A DNA stretch of 64,000 bases from Pleodorina starrii (GCA_030267565.1 BRXU01000002.1:7879001-7943000), one strand, 5' to 3'. Shown: positions 36,754-50,077, counted from the first letter of the stretch. Notes: generated by a model from the letters alone, not told the origin. Translations and numbers: made by a program.

Positions 36754-39700
36754 CTAGGACTCGCACGGCACCGAGCAGATGTGGTACGACGGTGCCTCAT
36801 CACGCATCTGCTCGGCCGGAACCAGCAGCCGGTCCATGTTTGCCGCCGAGATGGTCAGCAGGCGGGAGTAGCGGTTGGCCTCGCCGTAGGCGACCAAGAA
36901 GTCGCCGTTGGGGCCGATGCGCTCCAGGCCCGCGGGGAAGACGACGCCCGAATGGTGGTTGGTGCATGGCAGGTAACCGTGGCTGAGGTGCGTGATCTCG
37001 TACGGCGGGGCCGCGGAGAACCTGCGGTCGAGGGCACCATCCATTATGTCCAAATAATGGCTGGGGAATAATGGGGGGAGGGAGAGAAGACAAAGAAAAA
37101 ACGGCGGGAGGCGACCAGCCCGCCCCCGATGGCGTGTGCCGTAATGCGCACAAGTCGTCAGGCCTAAGGGACACCGTACATCCTCCGCTCGGCGGGCCAC
37201 TCTCTGGAGAGTGGAGACGCAACAGGGGCACTGCGGCGCGTTTGTGCGCGCGCATGGCAGCCTCGCCGAAGGCGTCTCGAAAACGAGACCGAACCCTCCA
37301 GGCAGGAGCCCCGATGTGGACGCGGCTGGAGCGTGGGGGCCGACGAGCAAGTGCGCTCCCCCCGTCATTCCCACACTTACCGCCAAATACGGTATTCGTT
37401 CATGGCAAGGTCTCTTATGGGGCAGTGCGCGGTTTTGATTGGGCGTTATCACCTGGTAGGCGTCCGCCCTTCCTTGCGACTCACCGGTAAAAGAAAAAGG
37501 CGTACTCCTTGTAGTGGTGCGAGTATGTGTGGCCGTCGTGCTGGTAGCGGAAGAACTTGGGCCCGGGCTGCTCGAGCATCGGCCGCGAGGCGAAGACCTC
37601 GCAGGTCAGCTGGACGCCGTACGTGGAGGAGATGTTGGCGACGTCGTGGAAGCAAAACGGGTTGGCGCGCACGTGGCCAACCGCCACGTACGACAGTCCA
37701 TCGTCGTGCAGTACAGCAGGGGTCGAGCCCGCAAAGGATATCTTCTCCATATAGAGCTGGTTGATGTCTGAGAAGAAGGTGCTGTTGGAGGCAACGCTGT
37801 CAAAGGTCTTTTTTCGGAGCGGGCCGGGGTCGTGGTAGGAGCCGAAGTCGAGGACGCTGTGCGGCCCAAAGGCGGGGTAGTGCGGGTACGACATCAGACT
37901 GGTGCCGTTGTGAGGCACCTGACGGGAGTAGCAGGCAGGGATGGGGCGATGGTGGGTTCAAGGGTTTCCCTGTAGAGCCCTACCAACCATGGCGCAACCA
38001 CCACTACCACTACCACTTCTTCTTACCACCACCGCCACCGTCCGCTGCTGCTGATCCGGCCTTTCCAAATGTTCCCCTGGACGGACTCAAAACCCACGTG
38101 CTGGCTGTCTAAAATCAAGCAAGGTACGAAGCTGTCCGCGCCATGTGACATGGATGGGTATCTACTGGCTATGCAATTGCAGCGATGGCGGAGTGTTCCC
38201 ACTTCTCAGGCACACGGCATGATACCAAAGCGGAAAGGCCGAGAGCCCGATGGAGCGGCGGCCTGGCCCCAAACCTGCTTACCCAGTTCTTCTCGACCTG
38301 TGGCCCCAGGCAAGGCGGGGCAAGCGCGTGCCAACGGGCGCGGTTGGGGCAGCGGGGCGACCGGGCGTCGGTGGGCGGGCGCATTATCATAAATAGGGAG
38401 GGAACAATCAGAAGGTAGGTACGGTCACAGATACGGTTAAGAAGGCAGGCTACTCCACAGTGACTTTGGTTGAGTGGGTGCGGAACATCTGAAACATTTG
38501 AAACTAAATGTACGGCCCGTCCTGGGTACCGGGACGAGGAAGGTTGGAGGCGGGAAAGAGCCTGGCGCTGTCCCAGCCGCAGTCAGGGCGCCCAAGCGAA
38601 CGCAGCGTGCAGGCAGGGTCTGCGCAGTTGGCCAAACCTTCCCCCAGCGGACCCTATGGAGACGGCACCACGGACCCTATCAGCAGTGCGTGCACATGCG
38701 TTCTTCAACCCTTCTTTGCCGCCGGAAGTTCGTACCGCGTCATGCCCAATTCCACCGGCCAAAAGTGGGCGCTTCTGTCTTGCGCTCGCACAAAACACGA
38801 CTCGGCCTGGTCGCGGCCTTCACGTGACACTGAGACGCATCTGTCATTACTTGGAGGTTGGAGCTACATGCTAGGGAATAAGCGCGTACAGCTCCGCTCG
38901 GGCGCGGCAGCAGCTGGCATACCCGCCTGGGCCTCTCCCAGTTGCGCATACAGACAGCGCTTACTTGAAGCTGAGATGCATAAAAATACACAAGGATACA
39001 CACGTGCACACACCACCAGGCTCGCTCGAGCGGCTCAAGGGATACCGTGCGAAGGTTGTTGAAAGGTTGTTGATCGCTTTGCGGCTGCTTATACTGCCTG
39101 TCACCGGAACGCCATCCGGTCTGACCGACGTCCTGACACAGTCAAGCAGTTTTCAACCATCGTGCGCACGCGTTACTTCACCACTTCATTACACGTTCGT
39201 TAGCACAGCTCCTGGACGACTGACGCGTCACGCAAGGGCCGGGGGAGCGGGGAGTTGGGCGGCGTAAAAGCGGGCCCAGCAAGTCAGCTGCACGGCCGGA
39301 CGGACGGACCTGCCGCCGCATACCAGCTGCTGGTCTCGCGTCCGATGCGGCAGGTGCCACTTCCCCGGCGCCGGGCCACGGCCGTTTGTCCCCTGGGGTC
39401 GTCTAGCGGCTATGAAGCTGAGCTGGTGTGGCGGCTGCCCGATGGGGGTGATCCGGATTGTGCACTGCTGTGGCTGCCGCCGCTGCATACCCATTATTGG
39501 GGTTTCTGTGTCAGATAACGGTAGCTGAGACCGCGCCATGCCGTGGCCGTGTAGCAGCCGGTATGGCACCCGGTATGTCCAAAATTTGCAGTAGAATGCG
39601 ATGCCTTTGCGTCGACAACGCTGACGATAAGATGCGAGTTCGCAAACTTGTATATACTGCTCACGAGCTCGCAAAATTTTAAAAGTTCACAAATAAACTC

Positions 39701-41263
39701 CTACCGGCGCCTCGCAAAATTTGTAATACCGGTAGCGTTTTCATACCGGTATCCAACCTTCAAAACTTTCCTGGCCTCGCAAAATAACCGCGTCGCAAGA
39801 AGATTGCGTCGGTACGGGTACTACGAAGATATTCATACTTTTGGGGGTGCTGGCATCGTCAACCAGCCCCCGCTTGGTGGGACGTGCGCGGGCCGCGTTG
39901 CGTTGCCCGTTCGGGCCTCCTAATTCGCGATTGTGCCCCCGCTTTGGCCCTGGCTTGTAGGGCCACCGGTGCTCCCTTCAAAACAGCGATCCTCTTCGAC
40001 AACACGCCCAACACGCGCACGCACCTTCTGATACTCGGACACCCACAGCACTCGAGTGCCACCCAACTCCAGGTTGCACTTCAGCTCCCCGTGATGCCGC
40101 CGGGATTCGCACGTCACCTCCACCGGCGAGACGGACATGTACCCGGCCTTGGGGATGTGCATCAGCAGCCACACGGCCCCCTCGCCGTCCTTGAACAGCC
40201 GCCCGTCCTCCATGGGGACGTCCACCTGCGACGGCCGCGTAGATGGTGCGACATAAGCCCCATCTATCCAGAGCTTGGGAGCGATATGAGCGCGGCGGGG
40301 AGCCACGTGCGCGCAGCCTGCGCTTGACCGTGTGCTTCGGTGATGCCTCACGCATGACACCGCTCCTCACCGCTAGACAGCACATGTGGCCGGCCCGGTA
40401 CTTCCGTCGTTCCCGTGCAGCACACGTGCGAGTCATTCACGGTAGGTACGGCTCCAGGTGCCACGACCGCGTGTGGGCTACGTCTGCAACGCAGTTCATT
40501 CGCCGGCCTTGACGGCGAGCCCATCACCCCTTGAACGTAACGGTTCTTTTGAAGGAGTGGGCCCTGTCGAGCTTGCCTCCGGATGTGTATACAGAGTGTA
40601 CAGATATATACAGACATATACGGATGTATACAGAGTCGTACGATCGCACTATGGAGCTGTTATCCAGCTCCTCTGTAATTAACTAATTCTCCGGATGTTA
40701 GCGGCCACAACAGATAGAGGACCACACCTTCCCTTCCCACCTCCTCCCACGGCCCCCGGCACCCCACACACTGTTCTCTAGTTACCAGCAAGGGAGGCCG
40801 ACGGCACACTTGCCCCAGTTGAGCAGTTGCCTACCTGTTGAAGGCCCACCAGGCTGTGACTCAACTTGCCCCTAGGGGTCCAGATCGTTCGTGTAACTGC
40901 GAGCACCAGCGAGTTTGAGCCCCTCCACGCGTCGTTGGTGATGGCTGGAAGCACGAAGGTGGGGTCAGCCACGCAGCCGTATCGTGTGAACCGTGGCGCA
41001 TAGGCGCGCACCGCCCACAGGAGCAGGTCCTCACGGAGGCGCGTGACGGTAGGATTGAAGAGACATAGTGAAGAGGGAATCACTCCGCCGTGCAACAGAA
41101 GCGTAATGTCTTCTATGCGCTCGAAGACGTCACTGGTGACGTCCCCTGGGCATGCTGGGTGTACAATGCTCTGAATGCCCTCCACTGAGTAAGCCACCGC
41201 AGCCATGACAGCCAAAACAGCAACTTGCAGGACCAGTCGCCGCAGAGCCATGCTGACATCCAA
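36754..41263 (-). CDS. Secretory beta-propeller protein, GH130-like
   Basis: Four exons close in phase to 456 aa: 41263-40835, 40225-40025, 37918-37485 and 37060-36754. Residues 6-28 (MALRRLVLQVAVLAVMAAVA) form a signal peptide or type II membrane anchor, so the product enters the secretory pathway. Short blocks resemble five-bladed propeller glycosidases and phosphorylases of the GH43/GH130 type: EDGRLFKDGEGAVWLLMHI (149-167), LHDDGLSYVAVGH in exon 3, and HSGVVFPAGLE followed by DFLVAYGEANRYS in exon 4. The last pair is the GH130-like 'VVFPAG...YG.A' pattern. EDGRLF replaces the usual EDPR. Many Cys and NxS/T sites fit a lumenal or extracellular domain. The substrate is unknown and a glycosyltransferase is not excluded. 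Met5 is an alternative start. Intron 2 is about 2.1 kb. Confidence 0.72.
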
Positions 41264-41862
41264 CGTCAGTGCCGTAAGAGAGTATCTGAGATATTTGACA
41301 GTAAAAAAATATCACGTTTGAGATCAACGCATACGAGTAGCATGGTGAGTTGTGGAGTACTGGTTATTCATTATCGTGAGTGTAGGGAAGGCTTGCATAA
41401 GGGGTGTTTCTATGGCTTTTGGTTCCGGGCGGATCTACCTGGATGGATGTTACAAGCTTCAGTGAGCTCGTACGGCTCTCTCGTGTCTTTCAACGTCTCT
41501 CGGACTTCGACGGTTGGGTGTTTCAAGTAGTAATATGCCGTACTGACAAAGTTCGGGCAACACCGTTGCAGTCGATATGATTTTTTCAAGACCTCACAAG
41601 ACATGCGACTCGAATATCTGCAAGGGCGTCTGTGTAGCAGCTGATCGACAGCCTCTTCGGGCTGCCTAATAAGTCGTTGGCTCGTTGCATTGCGAGCGGG
41701 CACTATGCAGTGCTAGTTTGCCCCCTGGTTTGCTACTTCCGTAAGTCCTGGTTTAGACGGGATTTTTTCTAGTGTTGTGCGCGGGCTGTTGGTCCGCGTG
41801 CCTGCAAGCGCCCTCGATTCCATTCTCGGACCGGAGCGTTGGTGTACGTGAGATATCATATT
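41264..41862. promoter_or_regulatory. Divergent promoter region
   Basis: The propeller gene (minus) and coiled-coil gene (plus) start 599 bp apart, back to back, so both 5' UTRs and promoters must lie here. I do not see an unambiguous TATA box or a shared operator. The stretch is less GC-rich than the flanking genes. Confidence 0.5.
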
Positions 41863-44593
41863 ATGAACGGTTACAAAGCCAATGACCAACTTCTGCGGCA
41901 GCAAAGCTCGACGAAGGCGCATGAGGCGCAGCTGCTTGACGCGCGGAGGCAACGGAAGGAAACAGATGATCAGCTGCAGGTAAAGCAGCTGGCTGCTTTC
42001 ACAGCGCCTTGCAGGGTGGCGTTTTTTGCACACATTTCTGGCCGGTCCTTCTTTCATGGAAACCATCCATGCCCTGAAAGTATGCACCCTGCCCAATTCC
42101 AGGCGATGATGAATCGGATTGCGTTTTTGGCGCAAGAAGAGCTTCGGATTGACCGCGACATCGAAGCGGCCCGGCGACGTGCAGCGGAGGCCCTGGCCCG
42201 TCAGGCGGCCCGGGACCAGGAAATCGCCGCGACCGCAAAGGACGTCCTCGCGGTGATGCCGGCCGCGGCTCCCCCCAAGCTGGCCAGGCCACACACAGGT
42301 ACGACGCCGCGGCGCCGCAACAGCAATCCTCTCCCCGCGCGCATAGCTGTGCAGGCAGAAGCCAGCCCCCTGTCGCATCCTTACCCTGCGTGCCATCCTT
42401 AACCCCCCCCTGCGCTTCCAAGCGCGGCGCCGCCACCCGGAAAAACCCCACCCTGCCACACGCTTTGCCCCTCCCTCCCTCCGCGAACGACGTCCTTCCC
42501 TTCGCTTACCCGCCATTCGGCCCCACCCCCGCCAGGTCGCTCCAGCCTGCTGGCCTCCCTCTCCGAGGGCGCCTCCACCTCCGCCCCCGCCTCCGCCGCC
42601 CCCGGCCTCCGGCCCCCCTCCGCCGCCTCCCAGCGCTCCCGCAGGAGCCTCGACAACGGCGGCCCCTCCCTGACTCACCCCGCCTCCGCCTCGCCCGCCT
42701 CACCCCCAGCCGGGCCAACCGGCGGGCTGGGACCCGGACCCGGACCCGCCAGCGGTTGCGCGGGCCCGGGCCCCGGGTCGGGGCACCCGCCGCGGGCGCC
42801 CAGCGCGTCCCGGATTCGGCCGCCGGTGCTTGCAGGGCGGGCGGCGGACAAGGCGAGCAAACTGCCGCCTGGTGGGTACATAAGGCGTGTCCGTGTGCGT
42901 GCGTGCGTGTGTGTTTGCGTGTGTGTGTCCTTTTTTCACTCCCTCCTCGCCGTTCCCCCTTCTCTCCTCCGTTCGCATTGGTCTCTCTCTCTCAACCCTC
43001 CTCTTCTCGCCGCCCGCTGCCCCCATTGCCTCCCTCCCTCCGCAGTGGCGCCCGCAGTGGCAGGGGTCCGCTCGCCCTCGCCTGGTAGCGGCAGCGGCGC
43101 CGGCGGCGGCGGCAGAGGCGGCAGCAGCGCCACCCGACCCATCAGCGCCTCCCGGCCGAGCACCGCGGGTAGGCCCACCTCCCGCGCCTCCTCCACCTCC
43201 CCCACCACCACCTCCACCTCCGCACCATCCTCAGCGCGCAGACTCCCAACCGACGCGCACTCGCCCGGGTCGCCGCCACCGCCGCCGCACTCTGGCCACC
43301 GCAAGGCCGCCGCCGGCGACGGCGACGCGGGCCTCTCCGCCTCGGCTCTGCACCCCTCCGGCCCGACCCACATCGCCGGGATGCACCCACTGCCCGGTAC
43401 GGCATCCACCTCGCAGCAGCCGTACGGCGGCGCGGATCCGGGATCCGAGTTGCCGCCGGGCTTCGGCGGCGCCGGCTCGCAGTCGTCGCGCAACACCATG
43501 ACCCTGATCTACGGCGCCGAGATGGCGGCGGCGGGTGGCGAGCTGCCGCTGGCGTTTGGCGGCGGCGGCGGCAGCGGCGGCGGGGCCGGCGGCGGCGGCG
43601 GCGGCGGTCGGAACTCGATGACGGTCATTCACGGCGGCGGCGGCGGCGCGGCGGCGGCGGCGGCGGCTGGGGAGCTAGATGGGGAGGTGGTGGAGGAGCT
43701 GCAGCAGGGCAGCAGCCGCGCGGGGGCGGGGGCGGGGACGGCGGTGGGGGGGCCGTCGGGTCTGCAGGAGTTTGCGACGGAGAGCGGGAGGCGGGTGGTG
43801 CTGGTCAAGGCCAGCCGCAAGACCGAGGGTGGGTGGGTGGGTGGGTGGGCGGGCGGGCGGGCGGGCGGGTGGGTGGGTGGGTGACTGAAACCGCAGCGAT
43901 GCGAGCATGGGACGGAAGAGTGCGGGTGCGTGGGCCGGAATGCGATGGGTTGGGCTGGGGCGGCGGAGGACGCGGCTGTGCGAACGCGGCTGTGAGTACA
44001 GATGAGATGTGTGGGGGGACGAGGAAGGAACGAAATGATGGGCTGGGCGGGGGCGGGGGAGGTCGTTCCGAACTGCCCTTCCTCTTTACACACACGTTCC
44101 TCAACTCGCGTGGAGGTCTTACCAAAAGCGTGCCTGTCCTGAACATCAAACACGCACCCAACCCCATGCGCGCCCTCCCCCTCCCCCTCCCCCCCGCCCC
44201 GCCCCGCCCTTGTCCCTTCGCTGCGGTGTCTTCTTTCCTTACCCACCCCCACCCCCACCCCGGCTCTCCCATCCAGCCGCCTTCCCGCCCGACCCATGTT
44301 CCCATCTTCCCGCCCGCACATACACACACACGCTTCATCCTCACACACGCCGCCCTCGCACACACACGCACGCAGGCACCACGGTTTCGGCGGCGGGTGT
44401 GGGGTGGGGCATGGGCGGCCGCGGCGCTGGCGGTGCCGCCCCCATCGCCCCCAAGGAGGCCCGTCAGCTTCAGGCTGAGATGGCCAAGAAGCAGCAGATC
44501 TGGAAGGTTCGGAAGACATTTGGACTGGAGCCTACGCCCATGTCCGACCGGTCGGCGCAGGTGGAGGAGGTGGGAGCCGGCGCGTGGCAGTAG
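41863..44593 (+). CDS. Coiled-coil, low-complexity protein
   Basis: I do not recognise this protein. Five exons close in phase to 549 aa: 41863-41979, 42103-42298, 42536-42871, 43046-43828 and 44376-44593. Residues 5-95 are charged and helical (QLLDARRQRKETDDQLQ, then EELRIDRDIEAARRRAAEAL), as in a coiled coil. Exons 3 and 4 are Ser/Pro/Ala/Gly-rich and probably disordered. Two related blocks, SRNTMTLIYGAE and RNSMTVIHGG, each sit before a Gly run and look like a diverged internal repeat. The C-terminus returns to charged helix (EARQLQAEMAKKQQIWKVRK). A cytoskeletal or flagellar role would fit this make-up but is a guess. Exon 4 may hide a further intron, because its frame stays open through low-complexity sequence. 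Confidence 0.65.
43829..43885. repeat. (GGGT)/(GGGC) array starting at a donor
   Basis: The intron after exon 4 of the coiled-coil gene starts with its donor GTGGGT, which is the first unit of about 13 tetranucleotide copies. Confidence 0.92.
44212..44243 (+). repeat. Dispersed element C, intronic copy
   Basis: Reads ttcgctgcggtgtcttcttt followed by ccttaccc, about 130 nt upstream of the last acceptor of the coiled-coil gene, in sense. Confidence 0.8.
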
Positions 44594-44901
44594 CGACGGC
44601 AGCAGCAGCGGCATGAACGCGAGCAGAGGCTGAAAGCAGGCGCAGCAGGGGGCAGGGCGCGGCACGGCGGCGGAGGGTGGAATCGGCGCGGAGGGCGACT
44701 GGGGGAGGGGGTGTGCGTCGTTGATTAGTGCTTTCGCGGCTGGTTGAGGCGGTGTGGTTCCACCATTGCTGGATGGCGAACCTGAAGCTGCGTGAGGGGC
44801 ATGACGCACGGCTGGAGTGCAGTGGAGTGCGCTGGCCTCCGGATAACCTCCAGCTGTGCGCCGGGCGATGAAACCCTCCCCTGATGATGAGTGATGAGGA
44901 C

Positions 44902-44935
<34 letters not shown>

Positions 44936-47900
44936 ACGGCGGCGCGGCCGTTGCTGCGCTGCGGCTGAGGCGAGGAGGCGACTGGCCCACCAGGCTGCCC
45001 GGTTCGGGGGCGGGGCTGGGGGAGCGAGGCCGCAATGGTATTGGCTGGCAGCAACCAGCCATTCAGGTGGGTGGGTGCGGGCGGCGAAGCTCACTGGGAG
45101 CTGAGCTGGCGCTTCCTCTCCGAGCAGCGGCGCTGCACCCCCCTCCGCCCGGCGGCCCTCTCGCGGCGATAACGTTTTTAACCTTTTATTGCCCCGGGAC
45201 AGAGAAGGGCCAAACCTTGAGCGGCCAAGGGAAGAGGCCCCTGAGATCAGGAGCTGGGCCGGGTGGCACCCCTGTGCCCTTCCTCGCTGTATTTGTGTGT
45301 GCTGTGAATTTGGCAGTTCAGTACTGTACAGGCGAAACGAACGAACGCGGCGTGACATGATCACGTGAACGAAACGAAACACGGGGTGTGAGTGGCGAGC
45401 GGAGGGGGGGGAGGTGTGAAGGACGGACAGGGGAGAGAGAGGGGGAACGAAGGTGCAGACGAGGTGTGGCAGTGCGGTACGGTGTGTAGCATTGTGTATG
45501 GCAGGGGGGAGCGGCGAACGCAGGAGGTCACCGAGTGCGGCGAACGTGGGGGGCACCGTAAGAGAAAAAAACATGGGAACGTGGTGGTGTGTGTGTGCGT
45601 GTGTGTGGACTCGAGGGTGAAGTCGCGCGACTGGTGATGAGCTGAGATGAGATGAGCTGCACAAGACACGGGCTGGGTTGGGCTGGGTTGCGCTGGGTTG
45701 GGCCGGGCTGGGCTGGGCTGGGGCTCTCACTGGAGCCGGGCCGAGGAGTAGGGGCGGGCGGTAGAGGTTCGCCGGCGCACCGACTCCGCGGGTTGCAGCG
45801 GTGCAGCGCCCCCGTCGCCTGCACAGCTGCACTCCCTACCTGACGCACCCCGCCTGTTGCTCTTCTTCTAACAGATCCGACGCGTTGGTGGGTGTACAGA
45901 ATGCACGACTGAGCGCACGCCGGCGTCGTGTTTTGTTTGCCCCGGTGGCAGAGGCCTGAGATGGGGCACGGCAAAACCGTAAGTTTTACGTGTGATCACC
46001 GATTACTGATCAGGGGGAAAACGCTACACCGGTATTGTGTCATCCCGATTCGGGACAGGAGCTGCGCTTCTCCTGGTGACGTGTGTTTCCCGCAGGAGCT
46101 GCGAGGAGCTACCGCAAGTGGGTGCGAGTCGTACAACATGTATCGGGTCAGCGTCAGGTGCGGTATGCATAACCGGCGAGGCGACGCTCCTCCCGGGACT
46201 CATTCAAGCGAGTCATGGCCGATACACCTCGGGCGGCTGTCCTGACCTACCGTATCCCCGAACGACAGCCGCCGCCATCGTCTCAGAGCAGAGCGGTGAT
46301 CTGATGATTGGGTGCCGCGCCCCAGGTAACGGCGTACCCACACCTGACACCTGGCATTTGGAGCGCGCGCGATACCGCTGTATGGAGGGGAAGGGTTTCC
46401 CCAGTTGCAAAGAAAGAACACGAATGTAAAATTTGACCCACTAAGCGAAGTCGAGCTCGCACACCACACACAGTATGTACCGTAAGCCCCGTGGGGTCGC
46501 GCGCTTTTAAGTTGTCTGCGTCTGGCGGGTGCCTGTACCGGTATGCGTGCTGCTGCAGCTGGCCCCCCGCCTCACGGGCGGCGGTCTCGACAGACAGGTT
46601 CATCTCCCCGTCTTGACATGGGCTGCTGGCTTTTGTGGCTTCTCGCCCGCGGGCTGCAACGGATACATCGTACTATCTTGTCCGACCTGAATACGGAACC
46701 GTCGTTGGCGTGGCAATCTAGAAATAACGGCAAAGGCACGGAGCTGCGTGTCCTCTCCTGAGCGCGGGCTCCAAGACAGGAGCCGTTCCGGCAGACAAGT
46801 TCCGAGACCGTGCCAAAGCACCGTTCAACAATCGTCGGAAAGAGAGTCACACCCTCACCCAAGGCTCGCGACATGCGCTGCCTCCGTCCGCAGACCCTCT
46901 TCACAGACCGAAGCCCTGCATATATGCAGGGGCCTCACACGCATGCGAATCCGAAGTGGCCTGCATCTCTGCGCACACTCGCACACGGCCCAGAAACAGC
47001 AGAAACAGCGCACGCCGTCCCTCGGGGGAATGAGCTCTCATCGTCTCCTGCCTCGCCGCATCAAAACCGCCGCGGCGCGATACGCTGCCGCGTATCGATG
47101 GTAACCGATTATACACAGACCCAGTTGCGCGACCGCGTCAGTGCATATGCCGTGTCCAGCAACCCGAAGATTGTTTATGCCATCCGCCCCACTCCCCTCC
47201 CCTCCTCTATGTACGGAGGGTAACCGTTTCGGTCGACCCGACCACACGACCCCCAGTGTGCTCAAGACTACAGACGTAAACGTAGACTAGATCGACCGAT
47301 GACATCCCGAAAAAAACGCCGCGACAACCTACACAGATGACAAAGTAGTGTACAAAAGTTTCTGTAACAGCTAGTGCGAACCGCGACACCCTAGGCCTGG
47401 ACTACGCCGAATCCTGACGAAACCCGGCGGGGGAAGTGTGCCCCGGGACAACGATATCCCTCAAAAGGTTGCGCGCAGCACGCAGACTAAGCTGTGCCTT
47501 GACCCGACGGCTGTCTAGAGCTCTCTCTCTACCTGGGAGGGGAATGCACTGCTCGGCAACACCACACGCATATTGCGGTCTAAAAAAGCCCCTCTTTAGA
47601 ACTGCAGGCAGCAGCATAAGGAAGCATCCGGGCAAAGGATTTGGAGTTTCGATGTTTTGGCCGCGCGCGTCGGTCCGCGGCACAGCGCTTCCATGCAGCA
47701 CAACCGCATCCCATTGCGACCTTCCCGGAGATCAGCGTGACCGCGTGCCTGGCCATTCGGCATAGCCTCCAGGCACCCGCTGCTTTAGGCCCTGGCTCTC
47801 CGTATTACGCCGTTGGGCGCATGCCAGTCCGGGCTGCAACGAAAGCAAGGCAGCGAACGCCTGGAACATATCCAGACGTAACCAGCCAACAAAACAAGCA

Positions 47901-48345
47901 TGTTAAGGCACCCGCTCCCATCCTCAAAGCACAGACCAACGTAACCACGCATACCTACAACACTGACAACAACAACAACAACACCGCCATCACCGGCAAG
48001 AGCAGCAATCAATCCACTGCCACGACGCACGGAGCGCCATCCAGGGAGGGCTGCTGCAGCAGCAGCAGAAACTGCTGGGCAGCAGCGGAACGGCCGCAGC
48101 ACCCCGATGCCACTGCCACACCGACTGCGCTTCTGCCAACACCCATCACGAATCCATCAACAACAACAACACACACACACCCCGAAGCACTCCCAAAAGG
48201 ACATGTCCGCACCTGCGACACGCCGCAAGCCGAAGGCCCCTGTCAGACCCTTCCTAAACAAACAAACAAACAGAAGTGCAGGGAAGACACGGCACGTCCC
48301 TCTCCCCTCCCGCCCTCTCCCCAGCGCTCCCCTTCCCTCCCTCCC
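44594..48345. other. Intergenic, no gene supported
   Basis: About 3.7 kb between two convergent genes. Open frames near 46037 and 47641 lack domains and consistent splicing. Simple repeats include (GGAT)n at 44900-44935 and (GGGCT)n at 45668-45722. Confidence 0.45.
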
Positions 48346-50077
48346 TCAGCAGCACGACACGGGGATAGCCGAGGGCGCCTCCGCCGCCGCCGCCTGCTTG
48401 CCCTTCGTCGCGTAGACCAGCTCCCTGCAGCACGACGTCAGCGTCCGACTGATGCGCTGCACCACCGCATCCGACATCAGCAGAGACGCCGCCGCGCCGC
48501 CGCTGCCACCCCCGCCACCCGCCGCGCCACCGCCCGACGCCGACGCCGCCGACCCACTTCCCGCCGCGCTCGACCCAGATCCAGATCCTCCCCCGCCTCC
48601 TCCTCCACCTCCGCCGGCTGCCTCCGCCAGCGCCTCCTTGATGATCGCAAGGAGGCGGTCGCTGAGCGCCTGTGGATCGAGTCCGGCGAGACTGGACGCC
48701 CGCAGCTGCTGCCGCTGCGCCTCCATCGTGGCCTGCGCTTCCGCCAGCTGCCGTTCCTGTGCCGCGCACCGATCGTGCTGGCCCTTGAGCGCAATGGCCG
48801 TGGCCCGCAGCTGCTGCTGCACCGCCAGCAGCGTCGCGTCCTTGGCCCCCATCTGCGCGCCCAGCTGCTGCGTCGTGGCGCGCAGCTCTGCGTTCTCCGC
48901 CTCCAGGAGGGATAGCCGGTCCAGCTGGCTCTGCAGGCAGCCCACCGTCGACTGGAGCGCCTGAACCTTCTCCTTCTTTCGCTGCCTGCAGCAGCAGCAG
49001 TACAAGCAGGAGCAGAAGCAGGGAGTAGGAGTTGTGGATAGGGGGCAGGAGATGTAGGGTCGCGGAGAAGGCACCGGGAGGACGGGCGGCGAGAACGGGG
49101 GTGGAAAAGCGGGGGAAAAAGAGGATACCGCAGCGAAGGGACGGAAACGGCGGTAGCGAAAGGATTCGGATGCGGGGGATGGGGAGCGCAAGAGGCGGAC
49201 GGGGGAAGAAGCGGAGGGAGGAGGTGTTCCAGCGCAGGACGACAGTGCTGGGTGGCGGTTCAAATCTTCCGGTGGTGGTTGGGGGCGGTTGGGCTGGAGA
49301 GGGCGAGAGAGGAACGTGCATTGACAGTTCAGGGCGGACAGGACGGGCAGAGACCAGGGCCGTCCTCGCGCGGCGGAGCGCCCGTGGATGGCCGGGGGGA
49401 GAGAGCGGGTCAGCGGAATTCCGGAAGCCACCCACAGCAGGGCTCCTAGTCAGACGGCGGGTCGCGAAGGCGCGGGCAGGTTGCTTGGTTTGATCACTCA
49501 CCGATATCGCTGCTGGGCCAGGCGGTTTAGGACTTGCTGCCGCTCAGTACGTGTCCGGCGTCGCCGCTTTGCCGTGCCCGCGCGACCAACCTCCTCATCG
49601 TCGTCTTGCGAAAGGACCGCTGCCGCGCTCGTGCTGGGTAAATCTTCCGCCCTGCCGGCGAGCAATTGCAAGAAAATTCGTAAATGAGTCAGCATGAGCA
49701 AGCCAGGCAGGTGACGCGCCGTTCTCCTGGGCAGAGCCCCACGTTCATTCTCGCTCGACAAACACTCAAAAGGCGCGAGCAGGCTGAACAGCGAGACTCA
49801 CTTCGCATCTTGGTCCTCCGTGTAAGAATGAGGCAACTCCAGTCGACTAGCGATGGCCTCCAGCTCGCCTTCATGTCAACAAACAGGTGGCGTCAGTGTG
49901 TCACCTTTTCGGCTACCGGCTTCAGGCCTGACAGCGCAAAGTTTCGAGACAGTTTGTCCTACCCAAGAAAGGTTGCTCCAGGCCCACGCCCAGCTCCAAG
50001 CCGGTGCCCTCCAAATAGCCGGCGAGGTCTGCGCCGAGGGAGCCCAGCGGATCACCGAGCCCCAGGGTGTCCTCCAT
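48346..50077 (-). CDS. bZIP transcription factor
   Basis: A nuclear DNA-binding protein that would act as a dimer. Four exons close in phase to 323 aa: 50077-49963, 49868-49802, 49651-49502 and 48985-48346. Residues 1-60 are acidic and Leu/Gly-rich, as in an activation region. The basic region is built across the exon 3-4 junction: KRRRRTRTERQQVL, then NRLAQQRYRQRKKEK with the bZIP signature N-x7-R at N103 and R111. The following residues (VQALQSTVGCLQSQLDRL and SLLEAENAELRATTQQL) form the leucine zipper, and the coiled coil seems to run on to about residue 200. The rest is a Gly/Ser linker and an Ala-rich tail. Its subfamily and targets cannot be told. Intron 3 carries dispersed element C. 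Confidence 0.87.
49121..49170 (-). repeat. Dispersed element C in the bZIP gene
   Basis: Minus strand reads tttcgctaccgccgtttccg, then tcccttcgctgcggtatcct. It lies in the last intron of the bZIP gene, about 140 nt upstream of the acceptor, in sense. Confidence 0.82.

Noticed and set aside
38508..39062. 184-codon plus-strand frame
   Set aside because: It lies within the long second intron of the minus-strand propeller gene and has no domain.
43805..45832. 675-codon minus-strand open frame
   Set aside because: It is antisense to coding exons of the coiled-coil gene and to GC-rich flank, with no domain. GC-rich third positions leave the opposite strand open.
46037..46429. 130-codon Cys-containing frame with a signal-like start
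   Set aside because: Overlapping frames are equally open, and there is no homology or splice evidence.
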